In this document: positions 21,701 to 31,715 of the stretch, piece after piece
Layout: the number at the start of each line of letters is the position of its first letter
Position numbering within the stretch: the first letter of the stretch is position 1
Assembly (NCBI GenBank): GCA_949987705.1
Contig: OX465282.1
Location: 124,764,310 to 124,828,309 of the forward strand
DNA from: Thereva unica
Taxonomy: Eukaryota > Arthropoda > Insecta > Diptera > Therevidae
Reading direction: 5' to 3'
DNA length: 64,000 nt
Position numbers and translations under genes: made by a program
Notes under the pieces: model-generated
What the model saw: the letters and a program-made list of their open reading frames with translations, nothing else
Database searches by the model: none
What the model was told of the DNA's origin: nothing

Positions 21701-24700
21701 TCATTCAGAAATTATTTTTAGCGGTTTAGAGGTTAAAATGTAAGTTGGGATTGTTAATTATATTGATAGCTTTAATTTATTTTGCATAATAGGTCAAAAA
21801 TAACAAACGCAAGGCAGTTCGAGATTATCGTCTCCAGGAATAGGAACTATATTTTCGTCTCGTCTCGTTATTTCGTTTCGTTTCTTTATCGTCTCGTCCT
21901 CGGGAGTTCAGGCCCTGGTCTAACAGGTCACTGCCTACCGGCGGACTGTAAGTGAATGGATGTCTTTAGTGGAGAAACATGTTTTACTTAATTTAACCCA
22001 ATTTTCTCGCAATTTTACACTGTTTCTTTAAAAAAAATTACGTGATATTTTCCGAGAACCCTTCTCCCCCACGTGAGATTGGGTGAGGTTCGGCTCGACC
22101 CCCTCCCCTCCCTAAACGCCTCACGTAATAAATGGACGACCCCTAAGTAAGAATTAAGTAATTTGGCAGAATTAAGTAATTCCTTTCAAAATCTAAATAT
22201 AAACTTAAAACATTTTTTATATGCGGATCATTTACGTCGTAAAATGCAGTTTTAAAGACTTTCTTCAAGACATTTCTCTTGATTTTATTAAGAGTCCACA
22301 ACGAACTCTTCTGGCTACTTACCCCATAGGTACTCGAAATAAATCCCCTGATACAATATCTGCGGCGGAGGATAGAATTTGTGGGAAAACCAGCGAGAAC
22401 GAATCAAAGGAAAAACAACAATAATAAATGATACATAATCTTTGCAACTTGGAAAATTGCCCAGGAAAAATTCAGAAACTTTCAAGCATCGGAATAGAAA
22501 AAAAATTGGAAAGTAAACTATTTTGCTCTTCTCTAAAATTTCATAACAATCGGGCAAAGTTAATTTTTTATTTTTTATTTGCCAGAAAAACAATTTTTTT
22601 ATAGCTGTTTACTAAAATATTTATATTTTTTCTGTTTTTCTTTCCGTTGTGAAAAGAAATATGAAGGAAGCTCCTTGAATATTGTTTGAAAAGTTAGGAC
22701 GACCTGCTACTAAAAAAAACAATCATTACGTTCTTTGCTTGTGGCTTTAAATATAGACCTATTTACAAAATAAATAATAGATTCAACCTTGGACAATGTT
22801 GAGGTTGCAGCTGGCTTTTTTATGAAAGGTGAACATATCCACTAGTTACAACAATAATTTGTTTGGGACAATTTCTTACTGAAGTTATATTTTTCGCGCT
22901 GCCACTTAAAGAACGAAAAAATATTGCGCTATTAAATCAATAGATAAAACCAACCAAAAAAAAGAAATCTTCTGCAAGTGGTGGTGTGGAAATTTTTAAG
23001 AACTTTCTTTCTTTCACAGCAATTCTCGAGTGGAAACTTGAGCCTTTTGACATATATTTAACCTGTTTCTATTTCCTAAACATCTGTCCGCTACTTTATG
23101 ATCAGTATCAAGCATTTTTAAACACATTTTCTATTTCAGAAAATTTCTCTGCTTGCTTCGGAAAATTTTGCAAATAAATATTGAAGAAATTTGCCTCAAA
23201 TAAATTTTTTTTTACACAAGTAAAAGAAAACGGTTGTGATGTGCTTCTTTAAAGATTTTTAGGTAATTGAAGTATAGAATGTTTCCGATGGGCGAAAGTG
23301 GACACCGATCACCCTAGTTGATGAGAAGATATAGGCGAAAAAAAATTGCGATAACACTTACAAGAAACAACATCAATCAGAAAAAGTGGCATATAGAAAA
23401 ATTAACAAAAGAAGGCACAAGGTAAAGGTAAAGGTCGCTTTACACACAACGATTTGCTTGTGCAAGCTGGCTGGGGCAAGTCAGTTGGTGCAAATAAACT
23501 GAGTGAAAATGAATCGGATCACACGTAACGACTTATTTGTGCAAAGTGACTGACGCAAGTCAATTGGTGTAACTACGTCTTCAACGTCCTCGAAAATCCC
23601 CAAAAATAGATTTCGAGTCCATTTCGTTAGATATTTTCCTAGATTTTTAATTTGCTAATTAATGGTTCATTAATTGTTCATTAACATTAGCCAGTTTTTA
23701 AACATTACAACATTTACATACCCTCAGACTATATAACAATTGATCAATAAGTATTTCTGACATTTTCTCAAAAATATTAGGCCATTTGGTTCTACTTAAA
23801 AAAAGGTGGGTACCCTTTTGCTAATTTAACACAATTATTATATTTATGGATTATGATAAGGACGGAGGAACAGGTGGTCGAACGTCAAGGGCATACAGAG
23901 AGTTGTAGCCGAGACTTGAACAACGCTTAGATGCTCATGCCAAAAGACCAACCTCAAGCCGATTTTCTATGAATACATATTTTTCAAAAGGCAAACTTTT
24001 TGGCTTGCGCAAGCCAAAAAGTTGCGTTCACATCCAACGATCCACTTGTGCAAATTGACTTGTGCAAACCAGTAGGCACAAGCAAATCGTTGCAAGTAAA
24101 CTGACCTTAAGAAAGAATACAGGGAAGTTGGAATAAATAACAAGTCGTGTGGAAATTGAAACTGATTTGAATCTGATGTGAAATTGGTAGAAATAATTTA
24201 CAGAATATAGTTAGAATTTAACGTGATGCCTTTCGGTCTTACCAACGCCGCACAAAGATTCCAACGATTCATGGATACAGCGTTGACAGGACTCGAATTT
24301 TGTTTTTGTTGCATAGATGATGTAATCATAGTGATCAAGAGAGGAACACTTGAAACATGTAACAAAATTAATTGAACGCCTAAGGAATATGGAGTCACGA
24401 TTAAGTTAAGTAAATACCGCTGGGGTAAAGAGAAGTTTGAATACCTTGGTTACGAAATAACCAAAGAAGGTAAGATAAGAAGATAAGACCACACCGAGTT
24501 TGAGCAATACTGGAATTCCCCAAGTTGCAGGCAGTAAGTGAACTAAGGAGTTTCTTAGGCATGCTAAATTTTTATAGGAGATGCATAAGAGACGCAACAA
24601 AAACGCAAGCTCCATTACACGCCATAACCGCAGGAGCGAAGAAAAGAGGCAACGACCGGTGGCATGGAACATTGAAGTGGAGGACGCTTTCGAGAAATCG

Positions 24701-27700
24701 AAACTAGCGAATGCCACCCTTATAGCACATCCAGCGGGAATGGATGTCCGATCCGATAAGTTTGACTACCGACGCTTCTGACATAGCAATTGGCGCCATA
24801 CTTGGACAAGAGATCGTAAACAACTTATAACCGGATTTTTCTCGAGGAAGTTAACCGAAGCTCAAAGAAAATACAGCGCATATGATAGATAACTATTAGC
24901 AATCTCTGAAGCTGTGAAATATTTCAGACATATGATCGAAGGCAGATGTACAACGATTTTCATAGATCATCAGCCGTTGACATATGCATTCAATCAGAAA
25001 ACAGCAATAGCATCACCGAGACAGCAAAGGCATTTGGACTTGATTAGCCATTACACGATGAACATAAAATATGTCATAGGAATCCACAATGAAGTTGCCG
25101 ATGCACTATCAAGGGTGAACAACATTGATTTGCCAGTCCTCATAGCAACACATGATATTGCAGAAGCTCAGGCAAGTGACGAAGAGTTGAAGGACTTAGT
25201 ACTGAACCTTGAAGCACTGAACTAAAACTCTCAGGTACGGAAACAGAGGTTTATTGCGACGTTTCAACAAACGAAATAAGACCGTTAACATCATGAGACC
25301 GATAACTGGAAAAAAAGAAATGAAGTGGGTATCATAAAGTAATGCTTCCACGCCTTCGTATGATTGCCTGAACAATACGTACCGAATGCTTACTTTTCCC
25401 GTTGCTGGGATAGCAAGCCAATTATATTATGCTGCCCCATATCCTATCTTGGCTGCTGTCCTGGCTTGGCCCCAGCTAGAGTTGTTTACATGATGGTGGG
25501 AAATTTGGACCCAGTATCGGTTGATTTTTCAATTTTCGACAATTAGCCCTAATAAGGGAGGCCGCCTGCTTTACCGGTTAATAATAGGGTACCAAAGCTC
25601 CGCTTATATCGGGTCTGCACCTAGCGGGTGGTACACCTCGTTGTTCATCTGGTAGTCGGACACTGCCTGCGTCACAGCCTTTGTCGCCTGGTTAGCGGGA
25701 TACTCTTGTTTCAGGAGGCACAACTAACCAGGACTGTTGTAGCTGAGCCGAATGCTTAAAAATGCACTCATACAACATCCAAAAGTTCAAACGTAAGGCT
25801 CACTGCCTCCTCCTCACGCATCTTTTAGACGACACCCTTAATTTATCATATTATTTTTCTATATTCAAGCTAGTTATTGTACCATAACATGAACGACATG
25901 ACGGACTGGTAGTATAAAGGGTGGCATCTAAGCTTAAACTTTCACATAAAAATAGATAAAAAGAAAGATTACAAAATGGTGAAAAAAGGGTTTTTAGACG
26001 CTTGTAATGACGGCTATTGTAAACTCTTTTATCATATCACATTCATAATAGAATTAAAAACCTTTCGTCGACTTTCTTGTTCCATTGGCTGAAAACCTTT
26101 CGGCAGAAGACAGAACAAGTTTCTATGCAAGAGCTAGTACTAGAGAGCTTGAACGTAGATCCTTAAAAATTGTAAGATTTAAGATAAGAAGGTGTGTTAT
26201 TACTTAAAAAATCTAGATCAAAGGACACACCATTTGCCGATGTTTTTTCTTTATATTGCATTCCTTTATATTTCGTAGTTTGTTCTTAAAAATTACTAAG
26301 CCCCTTCCTATTGATCATAACTTTAAAGGCTCGCGCACATTAGGGCGGGCCGCACCGCACCGCATTGCATAACAAAAATCCTCCTACATCACTTTCGAAC
26401 ATTTTACATGAACTATCGCACACTACAGGCAGGCCGCACCGGGCCGCATCGCAGCGCACTGGCGGATCGCTTGCTAGGCGTATTTTTGCAGCGATGTTAT
26501 GTGTTGTGATGCGGCCCCCCTCAGTGTGCGTTGGAAATCGCAGTTATCGGACGTTGTTGCTCGCGATTTTACTCGATGTTAGGAGGCTGACTGATTCATT
26601 ATTGCTTTGCGGCGCGGCCCGCTGCGACTCCTTATGTGCTTTGGCGCAATTTTGCAATGCGATGCGCTGCGGCCTGACGCGGCTGTAGTATGCGCGAGCC
26701 TTAACGTAACAACCACAACTCTTTCTCGGTATCCTAGGAAGTAAGGCATCTGGCTACCGTCCCAGAGGTCCCGTGTTCGAATCCCGGCAGCCCCACGGTC
26801 CTTCGCCTTTTCCACTTTCCCACCTACAACTTTCCTTCTTTCTTCTTCACTCTTTACATTCCTGATTCCTCTTGTCATAGCCTTTTTTAGCCCTTCCCCG
26901 CTCCACCAAAGCGCATGTCATCGGTTGGTTGATGAGATTCAACTCGTTTCAGGAGGCATAACACTCCAGCGAGTTGTTCCTCGATGCCCCGATATCAGAG
27001 TCGCGATAGTTATGGTTGGAGTAAGTGGAATACAAATTTCGCGGATGGGTTGTGGCAGTTCCTTCCTTTAGAGACTCCTTCCTTTCCTTCCCGGCTAGAG
27101 CTGCTGCTCGACATTGCCCTCTATACGAAGACAATAGATTATCGACAGTATAAATGGCCTTTCCAGAGCCTCTAGTCTTCCACATAAAAAAAATATTTAA
27201 AATGATAAAATTGACTCGAAAGGATATCTCTATATTCAAATTCAACTTCAAAATAAAATCGCAAAAATAATCCAAAGCTTTCGAATACTATGACGTAAAT
27301 TTATTCTGGATTTTTCTTAATAGAAATACAAGTACATAATTTTGATTAAATTAGCAGCGATTAAGTAATTAATTAATTCGTCGCATTCAAGATAATAAAC
27401 AGTTATCATCGACATGTCAACTTTTCAATTTAGTTGTACTGATAACGAGTTCTGATTTTCAATGAAGATTTTGGAAGCCAGTGTACGAAACGAAAAAGCT
27501 TTTTAATGAACACTCGCAAAAATTTCTGAAATGTTGAGCCAAAATGTATGCAATCTACTTTATCAAAAGCTTTAGCTGAAAATGCTGTATGTAAGTAAAC
27601 TCGCTTCCCCTTGTTTTCAGCAAACTATGTGATGTAGCATATTCAGCGGGATTTACTAATAAAATGATGCAAGTCGTCAAGTTTTTTTGCAATCGATTAA

Positions 27701-28039
27701 TTTTTAAGGATTATTCATGCCAAAGCGATGCTATTATTATTACCTTTATTGAGGCTGTGCGATTATTATTGACGGTTTTGTTATGACTTCTCTTTTGTTG
27801 TTGATTAAATAAAACCAAATAAATACAGCCACCTGTAGCATAAGCAAGTCTGTTTTGCACTACAAGAAGCTTACATAAATCCGATTGTTATTACATAAAA
27901 ATACATTTGTTTTGTGTCAGTGTCGATATTTGATTATAGATTTTTTTTTATATTAAATAATTCTTGGATTTAAAAATAGTTCGAAAAAAACTTACCGAAT
28001 TTCGTCAATTGCGAAGGAAAGATACCACAACGCGAACAT
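12107..28039 (-). CDS. Proline/lysine-rich protein, 237 aa, two coding exons
   Basis: Exon 1 coding (28039-27996, 44 nt) starts MFALWYLSFAIDEI and ends at a GTAAGT donor. Exon 2 (12776-12107, 670 nt) starts after a strong pyrimidine-rich acceptor (TTTATTTCTGTTAG) and continues R-KHFGWSSVFDIFKSKK. The phases fit: two leftover bases plus one. An in-frame stop lies upstream of the ATG within the 5' exon. The body is Pro/Lys/Glu-rich with repeats such as KPEPPKPADPPKPA, likely disordered. It ends SKR-TAG. The 15.2 kb intron is packed with transposon relics. I do not recognise the protein. The join is an inference from splice sites and phase; both exons could belong to other partners, and a donor-like AG|GTAGG overlaps the stop. 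Confidence 0.5.
12777..13904. other. Intron-like DNA, nothing recognised
   Basis: AT-rich, with short random open frames and no repeat shared with the rest of the window. Confidence 0.35.
13905..14725. repeat. Two diverged copies related to the Helitron satellite monomer
   Basis: Segments 13905-14215 and 14520-14725 share CAATCTGG/ACC..TTTTGTAAAAA, AAGATGGCGGTTCC and GACATGGGTATCAAATGAA. The last motif with its flank is the reverse complement of the core of the 128-bp monomers at 42212-43832 (CTTTCATTTGATACCCATG). An unrelated-looking insert with ACTCAACT/GAGTTGA-rich ends (about 14240-14520) separates the copies. Probably old Helitron or satellite-family fragments. Confidence 0.55.
14735..15232. 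mobile_element. Foldback element with about 130-bp arms
   Basis: The left arm (about 14735-14872) contains GAATGGCGCATTTTTCATCA. The right arm (about 15098-15232) contains its complement TGATGAAAAATGCGCCATTC. The arms match almost throughout, around a 230-bp AT-rich centre. No coding sequence; no target duplication was resolved. Confidence 0.75.
15233..15699. other. No gene seen
   Basis: Includes ACTACTACATATGTAGTAGT and related CTACTAC-rich words near 15495-15590 and a T-run at 15604-15613. Nothing else was recognised. Confidence 0.35.
15700..16560 (+). pseudogene. Non-LTR reverse transcriptase relic
   Basis: The plus strand encodes SSGVRQGCLLSPLLFLIVINDIL, the RT motif B region, and LDYADDICLLGHR, containing the catalytic YADD box, with a stop near 16055. 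The frame then scatters into YLGSIN, INKARSAYACLFRIW, LRLFNSNVKAFLLYGCE and a NEELWRRAGQERIDDQ segment, the usual order of the RTE/CR1-like C-terminus. Multiple stops and frameshifts show that it is dead. Confidence 0.75.
16561..18163. other. No gene seen
   Basis: AT-rich with homopolymer runs. Short open frames on both strands near 17056-17719 carry no recognised motif. It may hold an old unclassified repeat. Confidence 0.3.
18164..18420 (-). repeat. Two 3' fragments of the RTE LINE
   Basis: Segments about 18164-18290 and 18353-18412 match the 3' end of the RTE element at 33266-36472 (words such as CTACAACCGGGATCCGGTCC and CCGGTCCCGACTCTGAGCC). They are short 5'-truncated copies in minus orientation. 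Confidence 0.7.
18421..19559. other. No gene seen
   Basis: A minus-strand 125-codon open frame (18947-19324) has no recognisable domain or splice context. Confidence 0.3.
19560..20680 (+). pseudogene. Jockey/CR1-group LINE reverse transcriptase relic
   Basis: Plus-strand pieces read ELPQDFLSGPDGLPP (RT motif 1), SINTGCFPTLWKNSFIIP and NYRPIAKLTCIPKLLESI (motif 2). After a gap, LPSYENRLKLMNLSSLHKRREAADVIFVHRL follows, which is the tail of the same protein class. It is interrupted near 20335-20405 by a small RTE 3' fragment. Several frameshifts are present. Confidence 0.7.
20335..20405 (-). repeat. RTE fragment inside LINE relic
   Basis: About 70 bases match 33420-33470 of the RTE element (GCTGTCGCACCC, GGTCTTACCGCAGAGAA). 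They lie within the Jockey/CR1-type relic. Confidence 0.6.
21206..21262. repeat. Perfect-looking short hairpin
   Basis: Arms at 21206-21227 and 21241-21262 are reverse complements with one mismatch, separated by 13 bases. The core is GTTTCAGTCGACCTCTT and its complement. Confidence 0.6.
22040..22145. mobile_element. End of a TTACGT/GGACGACCCCT-type MITE
   Basis: The segment has TTACGTGATATTTT at its left and CTCACGTAATAAATGGACGACCCCT at its right. The right end resembles the window's last bases (GGGGGCGTTCAAGTATTACG, from about 63970), so both look like members of one short repeat family. Confidence 0.4.
23432..24107. mobile_element. PIF/Harbinger-type MITE, 676 bp
   Basis: The ends are AGGTCGCTTTACAC and, inverted, AGGTCAGTTTACTTGC. 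Both are followed inward by CAACGATTTGCTTGTGC-like words, and CTTGTGCAA recurs several times. The element is flanked by TAA at 23429-23431 and 24108-24110, the 3-bp duplication typical of PIF/Harbinger. No transposase. Confidence 0.8.
24205..25280 (+). pseudogene. Ty3/gypsy pol relic (RT-RNase H)
   Basis: Plus-strand blocks in order are FNVMPFGLTNAAQRFQRFMD and CCIDDVII (a YxDD-box variant), LSKYRWGKEKFEYLGYEI, ELRSFLGMLNFYRRCI, then RNase H: EAVKYFRHMIEGRCTTIFID, HQPLTYAFN and EVADALSRV. This is the RT thumb to RNase H region of a Ty3/gypsy element. Frameshifts and stops separate the blocks. No LTR, protease or integrase was seen nearby. Confidence 0.85.
25560..25890 (+). repeat. Interspersed repeat with SINE-like core, copy 1
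   Basis: Matches 45640-45930 in order: CGGTTAATAA, TAGTCGGACACTGCCTGCGTCACAG, CTTGTTTCAGGAGGCACAAC, GACTGTTGT, GTTCAAACGTAAGGCTCAC and CTCACGCATC. The GTTTCAGGAGGCA.AAC core is also in the tRNA-derived SINEs at 10190 and 26724. No clear tRNA head was recognised. Confidence 0.6.
25891..26326. other. No gene seen
   Basis: AT-rich DNA between two mobile elements, with no recognisable open frame or repeat. Confidence 0.35.
26327..26701. mobile_element. PIF/Harbinger-type MITE, 375 bp, GC-rich
   Basis: The inverted ends AGGCTCGCGCA are flanked by TAA (26324-26326 and 26702-26704). The interior is unusually GC-rich, with repeated CCGCACCGCA/GCGGC words. The plus-strand open frame at 26365-26688 is a by-product of composition. 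Confidence 0.8.
26724..27195 (+). mobile_element. tRNA-derived SINE, copy 2
   Basis: Head: CGGTATCCTAGGAAGTAAGG (A-box region) and GTTCGAATCCCGG (B-box). Body: CATGTCATCGGTTGGTTGATG and GTTTCAGGAGGCATAAC. The end is an A-run (CACATAAAAAAAATA). It matches the minus-strand copy at 10190-10625. It begins about 20 bases after the MITE ending at 26701. Confidence 0.8.
27196..27995. other. Intron-side DNA next to exon 1 of proline-rich gene
   Basis: AT-rich with no recognisable repeat or open frame. On minus it starts with the GTAAGT donor at 27995. Confidence 0.35.
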
Positions 28040-28084
28040 ATTGGCTGTGATTGGTGATTGATTCTACAACGTTAAAAATGCAAT
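27996..28084 (-). CDS. Proline-rich gene, exon 1 (start exon)
   Basis: Minus-strand exon between an acceptor (TTTTTTTCTATATTACAG, ending at 28085) and the donor CG|GTAAGT (27995). The 45-nt leader has an in-frame TAG before the ATG at 28039-28037. The coding part gives MFALWYLSFAIDEI plus two bases. An acceptor on its 5' side implies a further upstream noncoding exon. The join to 12776 rests on phase and splice-site strength only. Confidence 0.5.
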
Positions 28085-29225
28085 CTGTAATATAGAAAAA
28101 AATTCTTGTTAAAAATAAACATGTTTTCTTGCAGTAATTGAAATGGAAGCGAATCAATCACATTTTTCAGTCAATCAACGCGAATACCGGCCGATACTGG
28201 TTTTCTTAAAATAATTCACTTTCCTTGGTGGACGCCAGTGGATGTCACCAAAGTGCGTTGACTTGAGATTCTTAGCAAATACCGCGGAAGCAGAGTTGAT
28301 AAGCCAAAAGCAGAGACTTCGGCCTAACAGGAGAGGCGACATTTCATCGATAATATTAGATCTATTTGTGCACTGCGAGTTGGTAACACAGGAACTGGTA
28401 AATGCCAACGAAATAGGTGCTAAAATTCAAAATTTATTTATGACAATTCTATTTCTTTCTGAAAAAGTTTGAATCGAATTCTTGTAGCATTGTTGTTGTA
28501 GTTGTGGGAAAAAGCCTCTCTCTCGCAATGTTTGGCCATGCGCCAAAAGCTCGTCGTCGTTTAAGGAAGGTGGTCGCAGACTGAAATTGTACAATTTTTG
28601 AATGGGCAATGGAAAAATCTATTTCGTCGCAAGAAATAGTCAGACAGGGTGTAATTGCGGTAGAATTTATAAATAACTCCCTGCGAATTAACTTATTCTT
28701 TTAGACCTTTTATTTTTCAGAGCTAACAACTCTAGGAGGGTATCATCGAACTTCCATGTGGTCATCCAACTTGTAGCCTTGTTTGACGAAACAGGTGAAT
28801 TCTGTGATGAAGGATGTCTTGTTAAGTCATGTGGTATATTATATGTAAATGGGATGACATATCGGCCGGTGACATACAATCTCCTTATAGAGATGACTCG
28901 ATAAATAGAGCACACTCAACTTGAATTGTTTCAAGGAGATCATGTTTAGATATACACATAGTACATAATTGAAAAGTTTTAAGAACAATTGAACATGCTC
29001 AGAGTCATAAGAATGGGATTTAACAGAAAACAAAGGTGAAGAAAAGGTCGTGACAATTAACTTGCACATTTTTTGACCTATTAATAAAATAGAGCTACTT
29101 TACCACGCTATTAGACTTAGTATTTTTGTTGGTAATGGCTTCTTCATAATTTTGAATGTAAAGGATTTTTTTTTCATATTTTTTGTATTTTAGGAGTCGT
29201 ACATTAATTATGTGAGCGCGTACCA
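28085..29225. other. No gene recognised
   Basis: Short open frames on both strands (28175-28609, 28688-29069) lack motifs. An upstream noncoding exon or promoter of the proline-rich gene may lie here or further right. Confidence 0.3.
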
Positions 29226-29450
29226 AGGCCCCTGTGCTGAAAGTCGAGTCGTGGGTAGTGACAAGTCGTTTGAGCTGAATAAAGTGACATTTCATAATGT
29301 CATAAATGCGGCTTTCAGCGTAGGGCCTGACTCAACTTAGCACTTCTACTCCAAGCCCTGTGCTGAAAGTTGTCATTCGACCGAAACGTGACTTTCTTCA
29401 ACTTAAACGACTTGTCACGAGTCACTACTCGACTTTCAGCACAGGGGCCT
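29226..29450. mobile_element. Palindromic MITE AGGCCCCTGTGC, copy 1
   Basis: The ends AGGCCCCTGTGCTGAAAGTC are inverted, with the right end closing at 29450. Subterminal words such as CGACTTGTCACGA, TTTGAGCTGAA and AAGTGAC recur in inverted order. Related copies are at 31507-31715 and 63643-63832. No coding sequence. Confidence 0.75.
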
Positions 29451-29464
29451 AAAACCCATGTGTT

Positions 29465-29655
29465 GCCTCGGCAAACATCACTTTTTTGCAAGAGTGAAAT
29501 TGCGAAGATGACGTGGCAGTCACCAGACGGGATAACAAATAATCAAATTGATCACGAGTATACTGGAGATAACACCAATGGGAGGACGTGTTGCAGCACA
29601 GACCAATATCTTGTCAAGGTGAAATTGAGAACCCGGATAGCAACCAGGGGCGGCG
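29465..29655 (+). pseudogene. RTE endonuclease fragment
   Basis: The plus strand reads KMTWQSPDGITNNQIDHEY, then a decayed D-Y-L-V-K-V-K-L-R-T-R-I. It corresponds to the segment TWVSPDGATRNQIDHVLI...DHYLVGMVLRERI of the RTE element at 33290-36277. It covers only the end of the endonuclease domain. Confidence 0.65.
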
Positions 29656-30746
29656 GAGCACAATCATTATGGGTGGGGAGAACATGAACATATAACCGAT
29701 AAAATGTAAAAAGTTAATCGGTCAATTTATTTACTAATTGTTTGTTGAGTTATTTTTGGTTACCGGGTTATGCCTGTCTAGCATTTTGGATTCCTATCAG
29801 GCTAGTTCCATTACCTCATGTGGACCCGTTTGTATTGCCATATAAAGCCAACGCAGGGCGTCGAACGCCTTGTCTCATTCGTGCCTCGTCATAAGGAATA
29901 CTCCAATTGGCCCTTTGCAGAAAACTTTTTGCCACCCGATCCCGAGGACGAAAAATTTAAGAACTCCGTTGGGAATATGTAATGTAAGTAAAAACTGCGC
30001 AGGTGTCGAAAGCTTTATATTTTTAAACGAGAGTGTCGATTTACCAATGAGGTCCCCCAACTGAGTCCTAGCCATGTCAATGCTGCTTGACTTCTGCAAT
30101 CGAACCAGAACCGGTCTATTGAGTACGCTAAAAACACCCCTCACGGCCACCAACATACCAACTACACCAACTACAGCTTTGTATGAGTAAAATTAAAGTT
30201 TAAAGCTTTTTAATAAAAATTCCCAATATGTAAGGCAAATGTTGGGATTGTCCCATCTGATTTGTAATGAGGTTAGCCTCATAAGGCCATTATGAGAAAC
30301 TGATAAGGCGTACTTCACTTCAATAACGCTTATTTTTTTTTTGTTCTGCTAATGAGGAAGCATGCGCCTCATTTGCCACATGAGGTCCTCGTGAGGAACC
30401 TACGAGAAAATCCGTCTTTCAGCATGCCCTTGAGGCAATCCACTTTAAGGCTTAAGGTATGCAGTTATAAATTCTTAATAGCTCTAATATACTATATTTA
30501 GTTTTCGTGTGACAACCCTTCCTTGTGTGCGTCTCTTCGACCACGTTCCTTCGTCGCCAGTAACTGAGACTGCCCTCCAAGGTTCTGGGTTATGTGTACC
30601 TGAAATATTTTGGTCGTGGAGTTCCTAACCCAAAGCGAGAGTGCATATGCACTTATCTTGCCATCCCCACGCGCTCCGCCGTCCCTGATAACAACCAAGA
30701 CACATAGAGGGCAAACACAACCAAAATACGATATAGACAAGAGTAA
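29656..30746. other. No gene seen
   Basis: A 93-codon minus open frame (29875-30156) and others lack motifs. CCTCATAAG/ATGAGG-type words repeat in inverted orientation around 30250-30420. Confidence 0.3.
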
Positions 30747-30893
30747 AGGCCCCCATACACGGTCAAATTGAATGTACATCGAAGTGCGGATGTACAACCA
30801 AAACTATCGATTCGGTCGGTCGGTCGATCAATACTCGTTGCCCTTATAGGTTTGATGAAAATCTGGATGTACATCCAATTTGACCGTATATGG
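30747..30893. mobile_element. PIF/Harbinger-type MITE AGGCCCCCATACACGG, copy 1
   Basis: The left end AGGCCCCCATACACGGTCAA is preceded by TAA (30744-30746). The right end is the decayed complement TTGACCGTATATGG. It shares ATGTACATCGAAGTGCGGATG and the GGTCGG-rich centre with 60558-60676. Confidence 0.7.
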
Positions 30894-31079
30894 AAATATT
30901 CATGAAGAGAATTAGACAAGCGTACAAAGGAGCTTGCTAGATTCGCAATAACTTTCATCCAAGAACGGACATCTGCAAAGACATAATGTAGATATGAACC
31001 ATTAGCAGACCCTGATAGGGAGGTGGAGAGAAAATTTCCAAAACTTATTAAATCCTACTCCTCAGACAAAAGCATTCTC

Positions 31080-31480
31080 AAGATAATATCTCAATAGAAC
31101 CACCAATATTGGTGAGGTACGGGAAGCTGTAAAAAAGCAAAATAGAAAGTAATCGCTGCTAAGCATCTGGGAGGAAGAAGTTGTACTAGATGATTGGAAG
31201 AAACCGATTATGTCCAATTGTAGGAAGGTCCTTTTTGGCAGCAAAAAAGTTTATGTCGAACGATCAACGAACAATCCAGAGCTAAAAGATTCAGAATGGG
31301 AAGAAACATAACTATCGACGAACACAACCGAGAAGTAGTCGATAAAACAGCCTCCCTTGGGTCTACAGTTATAAAAATAAATGAAGAGAAGAAAGAGATA
31401 ATAGAGCCTTTTATGCCCCAAACCACATACTGCACTCAAGATTTCTGCACAGAAAAACGAAACTTTAACTCGACCATAAG
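31080..31480 (+). pseudogene. LINE reverse transcriptase remnants (uncertain)
   Basis: Plus-strand pieces V-R-E-A-V-K-K and I-W-E-E-E-V-V-L-D-D-W-K-K-P-I resemble the RTE-type segment before RT motif 2. A later piece (EVVDKTASLGSTVIKINEEKKEI) could be a decayed C-terminal part. Identity is low. Confidence 0.35.
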
Positions 31481-31506
31481 ACCAAAACTGTGCTGTGGTA
31501 GTGAGA

Positions 31507-31715
31507 CTTGGCCCCTGCACTGAAAGTCGAGTCGTTTGTCGTGACACGTTGTTTGAGCTGAAGAAAGTGACTTTTCAGTCGACTTACGACTTTCTACAAC
31601 ACAGAGGCCTAAACTCAACTTAGAATTTCTACTATAGGCAAAATATCGTAATTCGACTAAAAGGGCACTTTCTTCAGCTGAAACGACTTGTAACGACACA
31701 CGACTCGACTTTCAG
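31507..31715. mobile_element. Palindromic MITE AGGCCCCTGTGC, copy 2
   Basis: Begins TTGGCCCCTGCACTGAAAGTC and ends CGACTTTCAGTACGCC. The centre holds AACTTAGAATTTCTACT as in the other copies. The ends are mutated. Confidence 0.65.

Larger units (their letters stand above)
20681..23431. other. Long region without recognisable genes
   Basis: Contains a 22-bp inverted repeat (21206-21262), a CGTCTCGT-rich stretch ending GTTCAGGCCCTG near 21915 that resembles a hAT-type end, and a MITE-like end near 22040-22145. Open frames are short and unrecognised. Confidence 0.35.

Noticed and set aside
24205..25280. Functional LTR retrotransposon or endogenous retrovirus
   Set aside because: Only an RT-RNase H relic with several breaks; no LTRs, gag, integrase or envelope nearby.
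26365..26878. Arg/Cys-rich open frames on both strands
   Set aside because: They lie across a GC-rich MITE and a SINE head; no protein features.
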